A program made the position numbers and the translations under genes. Below are positions 48,054 to 60,045 of a stretch of 64,000 bases of DNA, in pieces. The notes under the pieces were generated by a model. The model was not told the origin of the DNA, searched no databases, and saw nothing but the letters and a program-made list of their open reading frames with translations. The stretch is from the NCBI GenBank assembly GCA_963969395.1, contig OZ017800.1:11130479-11194478 (forward strand). Direction: 5' to 3'. This DNA comes from Pseudoscleropodium purum. Its lineage: Eukaryota > Streptophyta > Bryopsida > Hypnales > Brachytheciaceae. The stretch's first letter is position 1. Every line of letters starts with the position of its first letter.

Positions 48054-48853
48054 GAATATAGACTTATTCTGATGGATTCATGACCTCGTTTTGATTCCTA
48101 CACCATCTTTGATCAGAGTTCAACCGTTAGGACTGCAGATTGAGAGTTTTTATCCTTTTGGATCGATTCACAAGTATAGCATGCTTATTGTCATGCCATA
48201 TATTTTCTCCATCCACTCCTATGGATATCAAAATTGTCGAGAGATGTGGTTACCAAGGTTGCACCAGACCAGTTGAGCTTTTTGGCTTATGATTGATTGA
48301 TTTCTAAGTATAGTGATACATGATATAGTTTATTTACCATTGCTTGAACTGGTATTGTGCATATGTGGACTGAATACGTAGACGTAGGAGTGTATCAAAT
48401 TTGTAGTCACATAGTGTATAGACTCCCATGTATTATACATGAGTAAATAGACTGAGAATTAATGTCAAATGAAATAATTCGATAGTATTTTGGGGGATGA
48501 AAATGTGATGGATTTTGTGATAGGAGTTGTGATAGGGGTTGTGACCAGAGCTTTTTTTTTTTTTTTTTTTCATTTTTTATAAAGTGCCAAAGTGGCAATA
48601 TAAAATGTTACAAGGGTGCTCCAAATTTCAACGTTCATCTACATATTGGATAGAAAATATCACATTAGTGTACATCACATATCTTTAATTTTGTTTTCAT
48701 TCACAATCTGGCAATTTCATCCAATATTTTTTCTTGAAGCTTTTTGGCAAAAAACTTCATGAATTGTCATCATTTTTTAGCCAAATTATTTTTTTCTCGT
48801 GCAATCTAGCACTAAGAAGCGAAAATAAGAATCCCTACTTGTGATACTATGTA
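48054..48853. other. Intergenic DNA with a T-run and a repeat shared with 63165-63360
   Basis: A run of about 22 T lies at about 48549-48570. From there to about 48780 the sequence (GTGCTCCAAATTTCAACGTTC, ATATTGGATAGAAAATATCAC, TTTTTGGCAAAAAACTTC) is found as its reverse complement at 63165-63360. The A-tail-like homopolymer at one end of both copies suggests a retroposed sequence. No gene supported. Confidence 0.55.
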
Positions 48854-49773
48854 CTTAACTCTTAAAGGATCAAGGTTTTTTTCCAACCAGGGACATTGTC
48901 AAAAACTGTAATTTTTTGGTTTGTTATTCAAAAATGGAAATTGAATTATTTTTAAGAAACTTCAAATGTACAAAATTGAGTTACAGTATTTCACTAGAGT
49001 GTGGAAAAAAATTCCAGACCATGCGAATTGAAAGATTATAACTATTTGAAATGAGAAAAAAGAAACTTTTTTTCATTCCTACAAAATAGTGTCAACCCTC
49101 TTGAAGTAAAACTTTTGCTCTACACAAAAATGAGGATTTTGACCATTTATAAATATATGATGTTAGATTCACTCATGAAAAATTTTAGAAGCAATTGAAA
49201 TGTCTAGCTTACACTAAATCACCTTACATTACACTTGTCATGTTTTGATGATTTCTTGTGCAATGCCAAAAAAATTTATTTAAAATCCAAATGGTAAAAA
49301 GTTAGAGACAAACATTTGGAACTTCTAAAAAAAGTTCAAGAAATTTGACCTCACAAATTGCAAAATAAGAGGACTTGAAGTTGGAAGAAAATGTTTATAC
49401 TTGAAATCCCCAGCCCCAACATAGCTAACAAAGTTTGACTCCTCTAAGAATGTGATTCGAGGACTAAAATTTGTTCAATTTTGGACAATTTCATGCCATA
49501 TCATGTTAATTACATACATGCCAAATTTCAAAAGTCAATGGCTTTTTTTGCAAAAGATTTCCAAATTGCCTAAGGTGCCCCAAAAGTTTAGAGTAGGATA
49601 ACTTTTGATTCGGACATCCAATTAGAAAAGAAATTAGCTTTTCATGAAGGAAGTGTACATTTATACATTATGTCCAAATTTCATTAACATTCAATGCAAA
49701 ATGACTTCATAGGAACCTAGTACCTAAGATTTCTTGTGTACGTTGAATAGACACTTAGCCCCTTAGGGGTTAA
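48854..49773 (+). repeat. Family A-like TIR-ended repeat, distant copy (about 920 bp)
   Basis: Begins TTAACTCTTAAAGGATC and ends CCCCTTAGGGGTTAA, the same termini and length as the 30497-31425 element. The order of A-rich and AAAAATTTTAGA-like blocks agrees, but the interior is strongly diverged. No reading frame. Confidence 0.55.
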
Positions 49774-49792
49774 TATAATGACTTTGTATACT

Positions 49793-49991
49793 CACTATAA
49801 GAGAAAAAGGTGTTTTAAGTGAGTATTTAAGTATAGTCCTAGAGATAAGATTATAAACAATGACCTTTAAGGAGATTTTAAGTATTTCTAGTAAATTTTT
49901 ATTGAAAATCTTCTTAAAGGTCATTATTTATAATCTTATCTCTAAAACTATACTTAAATACTTACTTAAAACACCCCTTTCTCTTGTAGTG
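49793..49991. mobile_element. Hairpin-forming CACTA-type MITE (199 bp)
   Basis: Starts CACTATAAGAGAAA and ends TTTCTCTTGTAGTG. Almost the entire length is one inverted repeat: the left arm text AAGTGAGTATTTAAGTATAG and a following GAGATAAGATTATAAA block are mirrored on the right with few mismatches, leaving a short AT-rich centre around 49890-49905. The flanks ACT and ATT are a near-match 3-bp target duplication. Such elements fold into long RNA hairpins when transcribed. Confidence 0.85.
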
Positions 49992-49999
49992 ATTATATT

Positions 50000-52030
50000 G
50001 ATGTATCATCTAATTCTATAAATAAAAGTGCAATCTAAAATTGATTTTGAATCCTTAAACCCTAAATTACAAAGCCCATAACTATAAAATCAAATATGAA
50101 AGTCTATCCCCATGTATCCACCATCTCTTCACTATTTATGAGTGAATATTTTTGGTTTTATATTTAAAAGAAACAAACAAATGTCTAATATGTGTTCTAG
50201 TGCAAAGTAAAATTACTCTGCCACTTCATATTTAGAAATAAGATTGTGGGTCTTCAACTTTAAATTTCAATGAAATGCCTAATTTAAATAATTTCTCAAA
50301 GTATCCCAAAGAAAATGGAAACTACACTTCAAAATCTTCATTTTGTTCTCTTTTTTTGAAAGCAAAATAAATAATTTTGAAACATATTCATATGTATTGT
50401 GCACCATTTTTTTATAAACTACCCTATCTAAAATAAAAAAACAACTAAAATGTCATGGATTCAATTCATTTATGTAGATATAGTATCAATGACATTGTAC
50501 ACACAAAATTGGATGAAAATCATTCATTCTTCAATATGCACAAAACCTATTTAACCATTCAAAGGACACTTTTAGTCCCCAAAGTCTTTCCAAAGTCAAA
50601 ATCAACCTCGAAGTCTAAGGCTCAATTTGGGAGCTTCAATTAAATTAGAACATATAATCTACAAAATTCAAAAGTTAAATTTGAGTTTCTTTTAGTGATT
50701 GTATGAAGTTATTACCTCACAATTTAACAAAGTTCTAGGTAAAAAAGCAACCATTTCAAGGAATTTTGTAAGCCTAAAAGGTGGGTCTCAAAATGTCTAG
50801 TGGAAAATTTCATAGTACACTTTAAGTCTCCAAGTGGTGCCCCAAACTCACATTTCTAACTAGTGTCATTTGTACAAACAACTATGCCTATATACTACAT
50901 TCTTATTGGATTGCAACAATTATGCATTCCTCAAAGAATATATTAACTACATTTTTATGTGTCCCAATAAGCAATTGAATATTGATTCTATTACTTAATT
51001 GCTTGATTTGTTATTGGATCTTAGTGGAAGTCAAAGTTGTGTTCAAATTCTCTTCTTAAGCATTTTCTTGACACCACAAATAAATTAATTACAAATTTTC
51101 AAAGTACAAAAAATAGATGTACCAAAAGGCTATTCTAGGCTCTCATGAATAGGATTTAAATATATTAAGCAATGTGAATCTATTTGAGTTGGTTTAAAAA
51201 AGTAGTTGCAATTAGGTGAAGTTACCTTAGAGCATATTTTAATGTACCCCTTTCCTTGCATTATTACATGGACATGATCATTGATACAGTACACTTAATT
51301 TTCCAACACATCATTTCTATAATAGGGCTTCTAAATAAATGCAAGCTTGTCAAGAATGTGTGGCAAGGGCTTCCAACTTTAAGAGTGTTCTTTTTTACAT
51401 TTAAACCAAATTAAAAGGTCAACGATATCCTTCCTTTATAGCTTCTACTTTTGAAAACTCTTGAAATTTAGAGAAACTTGATGGTGATTCTGTTTTAATT
51501 TAGTCTTCTTGGTGATTTCATGAAAATGCCCTCTAATTTTACCTATGATTGTGTAGATAGGTCAAGATGGAAAACTCCTAAACTTTTAAACTTTTCATTG
51601 CCATATGATTAAAATATGAAATTACTATTTTTTGAAACACATTCAAAGGTATTTTGAATAGATAAAAGAAAAGTCAAAATCTTCACTTAATTCAAAATAA
51701 AATGCTTCAAATGTAAGCTAATAGACAAATATTATAGAAGCCTCAACAAACCATGCTTATTGTGCCATAGGCATGGCTCTGCTTTCCTAAGCATGATTTG
51801 TCAAGGCCTCTATAATTTTTTTCATCTTCTATCTTGCTTTCTATGGGGTTTATGTTAAGGGTCTAGTGTGCAAATTTGAATCTTCTCATGCCTAATCAAA
51901 ATACATTTGGATCATGTGCTTCTAATAAAAGTAATTTCAATATCTAATTATAAATCTGTAAAAATTTAGAAACTTGTTTGGAGGGCTAGTAAGTTATGCT
52001 AGTTTCACTGAGGATGTCCTTACCCACAGT
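50000..52030 (+). repeat. Large diverged repeat (family B), copy 2
   Basis: Colinear with 32220-35940 but shorter. It has one unit of the sequence tandemly duplicated at 33395-33752. Similarity ends at GGATGTCCTTACC (copy 1 GGACGTCTTTATC near 35920), exactly where LINE sequence begins. No coding frame survives. Confidence 0.65.
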
Positions 52031-54560
52031 AAGTTCTACAGCCTTTGCAGATGATTTAGCAACTACATCATATAAACTCAAATCACTTCAAAATCAACTT
52101 GACAAAATAGACAAATTTTGCAAATGGTCAGGAATGGACCTATGAGTGCCAAAATGCACAATTATAGGATGCCCAAATAAATCAAAAACAAAACCTGAAA
52201 CCTTCAAGATTCAAATACAAGCTATGAATATTACTTATAGAAATCAATCAATACCAATTTTACACCAAAATGAACCTTACACATATATAGGTATACAACT
52301 AGTACCATCATTAAAATGGAAAATACAAACACATATCACCACCAAAAAAATAACAAACCAATGTACACAACTTAAAAATTGCCTAGCCACAATAAAACAA
52401 AAAATCAACATGGTTGACACCGTAATTAGAGTTGGCATAACCTATAGCTTTTGTGGAGTCCCATATTCTTTACCAACAATTCAAAAACTTGATAAAAAAA
52501 ATCATTGGAATTCAAAAACAAATTTGTGGACTACCAAAATGCACTACAGACATAATAGCACAACTCCTACACGAATTATTTGGACTAGAAGCCTTTTCAC
52601 TCAAAAATGTTTATTTACGATGTATCAACAAACAACTTTGTAATGCCCTAAATGATCCAAAAAGACTAGGAATAATATATGAAGGACTCATTAATCACAT
52701 ATTAGCCAAATATGGAGGGGTAAAAAACATTTCTAGAATCAAAACACTTATTGTATCAAATCACCTACAACACGAACTTTGTTCCTACTAAAACATAAAA
52801 CAGGCATACACCTCAAGAGCATAAAAGAAAGCTTCCAACTTCATATAATAAAACTTGAAAAAGAATGGATGTCACAAGCTACTATCATTCTTACCCATGT
52901 AAACTAGAATCTTTCTTTCAAAATGCTAAATAAACTCTTATTACATAACATATATAAAATAAAACACATTACACTCCCTAATGGTACAAAACTCATGTCA
53001 CCAAAAGACTTCAAAATATACTATCAAACTCCAATCAAAATAGGAAAAAGTGCTTTAAAAATAGTAGAACAATTTTTTTGCTACCCTACGTGTACCCTTG
53101 AATGTTCAAACCCTTGCCAAAGTCACCCAATATCACTGAACTCTCAAAGCAAAATACATATCAGACAACCAAGACCTAATTCCTAGAACCTTGGAAAATC
53201 CTATACACTAAGAACCACCTCAATTATTACAACAACAAAATCCACCTATCCCTATCTATAAAAATCTAATTGAATTTCCCATACACTTGATAAAAAATCA
53301 TAAAACCAATAAAATAAAAGACAAATACAAAATTGACATAAAATATAATATATATCTATGTCAATGGACACTTGAAGATAATACAACCTATACTAAATGA
53401 ATGCCACAAAGTGAATTTTTTCCACCTAACCAACCATTAGTAATTGCACACAACATCACATTATTAACACAATATTATACAAAATAACAACATAAGCACT
53501 ACAATAATATCATCATGGTCAATTTCAATCATAAACAACTTAGAGATCTATGATTCATTCCACCACCACCAATAATCCCATTTACATCTATTTGTTTTAT
53601 TGAATGCAACCCAAAAAAAGACATACCCACAAATACACACCACCATAATCACACAATTTGAAAAAACACATATTTACCTAGATACTAGTAAATACCTCAT
53701 TACTATCCTAACTACTAGATTGCAATGGCTATGAAAATAATATCACAATGCTTTATATAACACACATAACCATGTACCACCTACACAATCATTTGAAACT
53801 GAAGTGAGATGGCTTTACCAAAGATACAAATACAAAAAATAAAATAAAATCTCACTCAAGACATTACAACATACCCTCCCACAAAATATTCTAGACTCAA
53901 TAACAACTTTCAAAATATCTCAATCATATTTTTCTTCACTAGTTACTTGTTCTATACAAATTACACAATTCTACTGGCAATTTGAAAGAGATAAAATATT
54001 TGGATCACTAGGCAAAGCCTTTGAATACAAATGGAAAGGTATTGGTTTTGCACCCCCCCATAATGAGGAAACAACCCAACAAGCACTACATTGGGCAAGA
54101 CTAGTAGCCAAACATGATCCAGACACCATAACCATTCTAGCCATACTAGATATAAACTAGTACCAAAACTTTTCTCCATACACTAGACCATTTGGCAATG
54201 CACATGTTATTATCTATTTTGCCGCAGACACTATTACATACGAAGAACCAACAATCCCCTTGGAAATCAATAAAAAAAACACATACAAAACCCCTTGCAA
54301 TACACATTGTCTGTATACACCACCAAAACCATAATATCAGCCCTCTAGAACAAATAAATTCTCTTACAACAATCCTCCAAAACATGCAAATTTCACAATA
54401 CCACATACAGATTGCTCTTCCAACACCTACTAACGTAACTGTGAACAAAAACATCAAATAAAACAAACTCACATACAATACCAACTACAATCCCCAAAAT
54501 ATACATATACCCCCACTACCAACATATGTAACTAACCTCCAACTAAAATTTCAACCACAA

Positions 54561-55463
54561 TATAGCTACTACATTGATGGTTCATTTGTACCACCTCAAC
54601 AACATACAGATGACCACTGGATATGAGAAAAAGCGGGTTATGGCATATACAACTCCTCTAAAGAAGAAATACAAATTTCTAAAAGACATTCTAGTCTACA
54701 AACTAGTTTTAGAGCTGAACTAATGGCCATACATAAAACACTATAAATAATCACTACAAAATACCCACATGAACGAGCATACATATTTATCGATTGCCTC
54801 AATTATCTATATGTACTTAATACACAACTGAAACCTCCTACATTGCACCACAACCATGCAGATAAAACCATACTAGAATCTATGGTAGAAATGCTTCAAA
54901 GAAGAACGCAAATCACAACAATTTCCAAAATTAAAGCACATATTAACATTGTAGGTAACAAACATGCAGACAAACTTGCTAAAAATGGAACAACTAAAAT
55001 ATACAAATTTGCTTTAAAACCATATGAATTTGCACAAACAAGGTTATTCTATTACCAAAAAGATGAATGGCCAAGCCTAGCCCATAGATTAGGCAAAGGC
55101 CCAATTAGATGCCTCAAAACATACATCAACAAACAAGATCATACTAAAAACCTTGAAATTTTGGCACAAAGATTTTTTAACATTAGCAAATGGACTCTCA
55201 ATCCAAATATAGATAACGACCTCTCTAATGAATTTTGGTCAAACTCCAAGATAATAGATTCACAAAAAACAAGCCTATTAAAATTCCACATTGGACAATA
55301 TATGGGTAATACTAGGAAACAACTCTTTTTTGATATGGAAAGATTTCCATCAAACACATGCTTAATATGTAGATCACATGATATTGACACATGGCTTCAT
55401 GTACTTCTAAAATATAATCAACAAATATTCACGCTCTTAGAATCAAAAGACATAATAATGTAG
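54561..55463 (+). pseudogene. LINE RNase H and C-terminal Cys/His region (broken)
   Basis: One reading frame with at least two internal stops (near 54626 and 54747). The catalytic residues of type I RNase H are recognisable: Asp in YIDGSF (54576), Glu in RAELMAI, Asp in FIDCLN, and Asp in GNKHAD. Downstream the text LLKFHIGQYMGNTRKQLFF leads into CLICRSHDIDTWLHVLL, a Cys-x2-Cys...His segment typical of LINE C-termini. Part of the 52031-56110 element. Confidence 0.75.
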
Positions 55464-55519
55464 TATGGGAATTACAAAAGTTAATCCTATCTACCAAAAA
55501 GACTAGATACTATACTCTT

Positions 55520-56014
55520 ATGAATGCATGTACATTCAACAATAACCCTCAAGAAAATACTATTCCACTATGGCTCTTACCTTACTCATGTGATAGACAA
55601 AGATGTCACTGTAATGCTAGACTCAAACTAGATATCCTCTATGTCAAAGGATTCCCTTACCAAAATAATCCACCAACTAACCTAGATAACAATCTCACTA
55701 TACAATTCATAGAATTCACATACACTAATGATAGATTTTCGCAAATAACAATAGATAACAAAATTCAGAAATATCAACCACTAATTGACAACATTTTGAC
55801 CCAAGGATGGAATGTTGATCCACTCATTGTCATTATAGCAGAAGCTAAAAGAACAATACATATCCCATCCATGAAAATCCTCAAAACCAAACTCAAACTA
55901 CCCAATACCACTATAAAACACACTTTTAAGACAATCAACACCATCCAATATGGTGGATCAATCATTTTATATAAAATAAAAATAAAAAACAACCAACCAC
56001 TCCCAATTGAATAA
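55520..56014 (+). pseudogene. LINE C-terminal domain, probable PD-(D/E)xK endonuclease (frameshifted)
   Basis: This frame lies one shift away from the RNase H frame. It carries LKLDILYVKG (Asp as the first acidic residue; the Pro usually before it is Leu here), then IQFIEFTYTNDRF (Glu) and DNKIQKYQPL (Lys). That spacing matches restriction-like endonucleases of R2/Dualen-type LINEs. The assignment rests on motif spacing alone. Confidence 0.5.
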
Positions 56015-56110
56015 GAAAATGTATCAACATCACTTTCTACTGCACCTACAATGCATTCCTCCCTACTTTTTATTATTGGTTACTTTTAATATTGTTACTT
56101 ATAACTAAAG

Positions 56111-56926
56111 TGTCTATTCTTGAAAGGGAAAAATAGTTTTGCATCAATGGCCCTGGATCCATTGGACAATGGCTCATTGTCATCACAAACAGACACTTCA
56201 TTCACACCGGCCTCTTATTGAAGACCGGAGTTTTTATCTATCTCCTTACCCACACGCCATAGCCACACGCCATAGCTATGCTCGATGGTGTGCAACTGTG
56301 CACTGTAAATGTTTCAGAGAGGGAAAATACCGGTCTTTTTACAGAGCTGTCACTATTTTAGTGAGAGTCTCGGGATCCATACTGGGCGTTTTGCAGGGCC
56401 TCCTACTGTAGCGACGCAGAGAGTCCCACGTTCCAGGAACTTCTGTACCGTTTTGCCAGTGCTGTCGGTAACCAAAGTTTTGGTTGTTGCCCAGCCCTGC
56501 TGCTGTCGGTAACCAAAGTCTGTCAAATCATGGTTTACAAACCTCTGTTTCTCCAGTTGTGTGAATCTCTGCGTCTCAGGCTTGCTCTTTGATGAATTCG
56601 GATTAAGTTACGAGATATTAGTTCAGTAGAGAGAGAAGAATGTTCTGCAAACCTGGGCGGAGTTCTGATGTCAAGGAAATTTACTTCAATAGGCTCTCCC
56701 ACCCCGCTGACGTAGAACTTTGATTTCTCATGATTCTTTGAGTTTTATTTTGCCAGTTTTCAAATTGAGGCATCATCATAAGAACGAGACCGGAGTATTT
56801 TAATGTGGAAATTGCTCTGATATTCTTTGGTTGACCCCATCATAGTACTTCGCATGTTATGTGAGTATAATCTATCAATTTATGGCCATCATCAATTTAA
56901 TGAGGATCGTCGTTGTGACTTGGCAG
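56111..56926 (+). other. Upstream flank of the second NB-LRR locus; TIR exons missing
   Basis: From about 56461 it matches 37998-38205 of copy 1, then jumps at ACGTAGAACTTTGATTTCTC (about 56711-56730) to sequence equal to 39462 onward. The 1.26 kb carrying exon 1 and the TIR exon is thus absent. The words GCTGTCGGTAACCAAAGT occur twice, 43 bases apart (56460, 56503), a small tandem duplication not seen in copy 1. Confidence 0.75.
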
Positions 56927-59900
56927 GTTGTAGTTACGGAGTTTGATAAACTAAGTACAGACGATACATCTTCTTCGTTGTCCTCGAAGTCTCATGGTAG
57001 AGTTGTAGGTGTGCATGGTATTGGTGGTTCAGAGAAGACACTCCTTTGTAAGGCTCTGTGCAATATTTACTATGCGGAGTTTACTGGCCGGGTTCTCCAC
57101 ATTGAGCTGAAGGGCTACAAGGATTTCAAGCAAGAACACATCATCGAAGCGCTAAAGTTGATCCTGGAGTCTCTGATTGATGCAAGGCCAGAACTATTGA
57201 GAAGAATTTCCAGCGTTGAACAGGTTTCCACAACTTCAGCTGTTTCTACTGACTGTTTTACACGTTAATAGATTTGATGAAACCCTTCTTTTGTCTTCGA
57301 AGTTGCCTGTTTGTTGGAGATGTTGGCTAAGAACGAGTGTCCTTGCGTTCATTGACAAAGGGATTGTTCTTCTTCTCGCAGGGTAATTTCAGGGTAAGAC
57401 AGACCTTGCCAAGGCGAGATGTATTTCTGGCCCTGGACAATGTGCCTGAGGGAAGCACAGGATGGGTTCCGATCCTTCTCCGCTGCTTGAGCCCAAGAAG
57501 CAAAGCAACTATGACATCTCGTAGTTTGCAGAATCTGAAAACTGTGTTGGAAGGAACCCCATTGAGATCTCTTTGATTCACTCTCGTGGGCACATTGCAA
57601 ACATACCTCATGAGAAAGTTTCGTATATCCAGGTCCCAACTTTGGATGAAGATGAGGCCTTGAGAATCTTTCTACAGCATGCACTCGCCGTTCACAGATA
57701 AGGAGATGGAAGTTCTGAAGTCTTGTATCCAGCGGTGTTTTTTTCTGTACAAGGATCAACCTGTTGTGGTACTTGAATCTAGATCTCCTCCCGGAAACTA
57801 TCATCCGTTGTCCTTGCAAGCGTTGGGGTCCTATCTGAGGGGCATTGATGCACACGATCCCCACCAGTGGCTCCACAAGTCCAAGATCTTGCAGGAAAGG
57901 AGGTGGTTTTACAATGACTCCGTATTTAACATCCTCCGAGCAGGTTACGATGCCTTGCCCAGTGAATCGGACCAACTCCTCTTTCTTGATATCGCCGTGT
58001 TTGCACCTCGTGGAAAGCTGAATAATGTCCATGATCTTTGCGACTGTTAGTTTGGATCCATGGCATGGATGAAGAGCAGGCTCTATACAAGGTGAGTGCA
58101 GTCGTCATCTTGCTGAAGCATCCTTGACTTAAATTTTATCCAACTATTCGAGCCATTGTATAAATAATGGTTCGTTGCCTCCACTCTTGTTGCCGATACT
58201 TCTTCTCGATTGCATTCTAAATCGTTGCCTTAGTTTTGGGCTTTTCAAGATAGCATCAACCCATATTCGCATGCGATATTTTTACATTCTACAATTGTGG
58301 ATTAGGTCTCACCCTTGCAACTAAGGGCGAGAAGTTTTTGAGCATGTCGATCTTAACTGAGAACATTGGCCTCCGTGTTCATTTCTATTGTTTGTATTTC
58401 CAATCGAAAGTCAAGTTCTTGGCGGATAAGTTCAATTCGTGAATTGTAAGCATTCAAAGTTTGGTGTCCAAAGAAAGATCCTTACTATGACTTATTGGAG
58501 GGTTGTTTATTTCGTTTGGCGTTTCAATTGCACTGGTGGATTATTCCCTCCCATCAATTTGAACGAAATGGCAATATTGAATAGTTTTGTTGATGTTGCA
58601 TTGTCGTGCTGCATTGCAGATGAAGAATTTGCGAAGGAACTCGCTAATTGAACTGGGAGAAGAACAAGATTTTGGAGGTCACCGTCCATGATTTGTATGT
58701 CGATTTTGCCGAGCGTCAGATTCAATCGGAGGAGTCGCGGAGATGGTGTGTGCTTCAGAGGGACGGGAGGACCTTACCCTTGTGTCTGCAGAGTGGTCCT
58801 TCAGGTCAGCGTTGGTCGGATCTTGTGAGGCTCAAGTTTCAAACAGGTGCAGTGCTCAGTTTCCCTCCTGAGAAGCTTAGTGAGTGGTCGAATCTGGTGG
58901 TCCTCGACATCAACCTAGTCCAACAGAAGAGTTTGGACATCAGCCCGCTGAACTGTTTGCGAAGTCTGAAGCTGGAAAGTTTCCTTCTGCAGAATCTTAC
59001 ATGGTCTGAAAACATGGAGGAGCTTCGATCTGTGAAACTCTCATGCAATCGCTTGGTGCAGGCACCCGATTTCACCGCTTGCTCCAATTTACTTGAGCTG
59101 AATATGCGATTTGCAAATCCTGCTGCCATTTGCCTTGTGGGCACTTTGGCGACTACTTTGACAGTCCTTCGGTTAACATGTTGGAACCGTGAATTCCCTG
59201 CGGTTCTTGCGTTGGGCAGAATGCCAAGTTTAGAGGTGGTCGAGATTGTTAATAATTTTGATTTTTCGAGCGGCACCATTGTCATTAGGGGCTTGAGTTC
59301 CTTGCCTCATTTAAGAAGATTGGTCCTGAAGAACCTTCCAATCAGGGGTTCAATAGCAGGACTTGAGTCCCTCGTTTCTTTGGAGGATTTGCTCTTGAAC
59401 AGGTGCCATGCGCTGAACGCTCTGCCAGGGTTGGGTAAACTGACCAATCTCCAACGCCTTGATGTTTCCAGTACGGCTATTGAGAGTCTTCCTGGTTTGG
59501 AGAATCTGTTGCAATTACTTGGGCTTTATCTTGCGAAGTGCAATCGTTTGAAGAGCTTGCCAGATTTACGACCATTTGTAAGTCTCAAAGAGGTTTTTGT
59601 AGTGGGATGTATTGGTCTATCAAGCCTTCCCCTTGTGCCGGAGTCTTGTGCGCTGATAGCGCTGTCAGATTTAGGAGACGTCGGTCGGTTTTGGGCAAAG
59701 TTTATGCACAATTTCTCTTCTTTTGAATGCAATGGGCGGATAAATCATCTGGCCCCAAAGTGGACTTCCAGCACATTCGATGTCACTGTCCTGCGGCGGC
59801 GGCGTTGAAGCAAGGTATTTGTCCGTACCATGGGCTTTTGAGGTTAGCACCGCTTTTGTGGAAGCACAATAGAAGAGTTTGATCCTAAAACTGATCTGAC

Positions 59901-60045
59901 TATCTTTGCAACGATTGTGAGTATCATCCCACAAAATAAGCTGACCATCGTGCTCTTAGGATGTTTAATAAGGGTTAACCTTAATTAAATAATTTTCTTG
60001 CGTAGGCAAGTTACTTGAGGTTTTTTTTGAAGAGTCATCAAGTAT
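56927..60045 (+). pseudogene. NB-LRR pseudogene, TIR-less paralogue of the 38265-43141 receptor
   Basis: Exons corresponding to NB-ARC and LRR are all recognisable: 56927-57223 (P-loop), about 57382-58085 (kinase-2 FLALDNV through the NB-ARC end), about 58621-59930 (VHDL, LRRs) and a last exon near 60006. Lesions against the intact copy: P-loop GIGGSEKT instead of GIGGAGKT; a 1-base loss near 57553; a 20-base loss near 57688; a 1-base loss near 58049 giving an immediate stop; a 2-base loss near 58650; another shift near 59750. The TIR and leader exons are gone. The LRR part alone stays open for 386 codons (58648-59808), suggesting recent decay. Alternatively the LRR segment could be expressed as a fragment, but no start context supports this. 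Confidence 0.9.

Larger units (their letters stand above)
52031..56110 (+). mobile_element. Decayed, 5'-truncated LINE with RT, RNase H and probable restriction-like endonuclease
   Basis: Non-LTR retrotransposon relic, A-rich on the plus strand. It opens inside the reverse transcriptase with TAFADDLATTS (the Y/F-A-D-D catalytic box, about 52040) and continues through RT thumb-like sequence (52146-52791) broken by stops. A long linker (52923-54480) follows. RNase H (54561-54990) shows YIDGSF, RAELMAI, IFIDCLNYLYVL and GNKHADKLAKNG, the D-E-D-D set, with stops between. Next is a Cys/His segment, CLICRSHDIDTWLHVLL (about 55360-55410). The last frame (55520-56014) has CHCNARLKLDILYVKG then FIEFTYTNDRF then KIQKYQPLID, resembling the PD-(D/E)xK layout of R2-type endonucleases. 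Multiple stops and shifts make it inactive. Confidence 0.8.
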
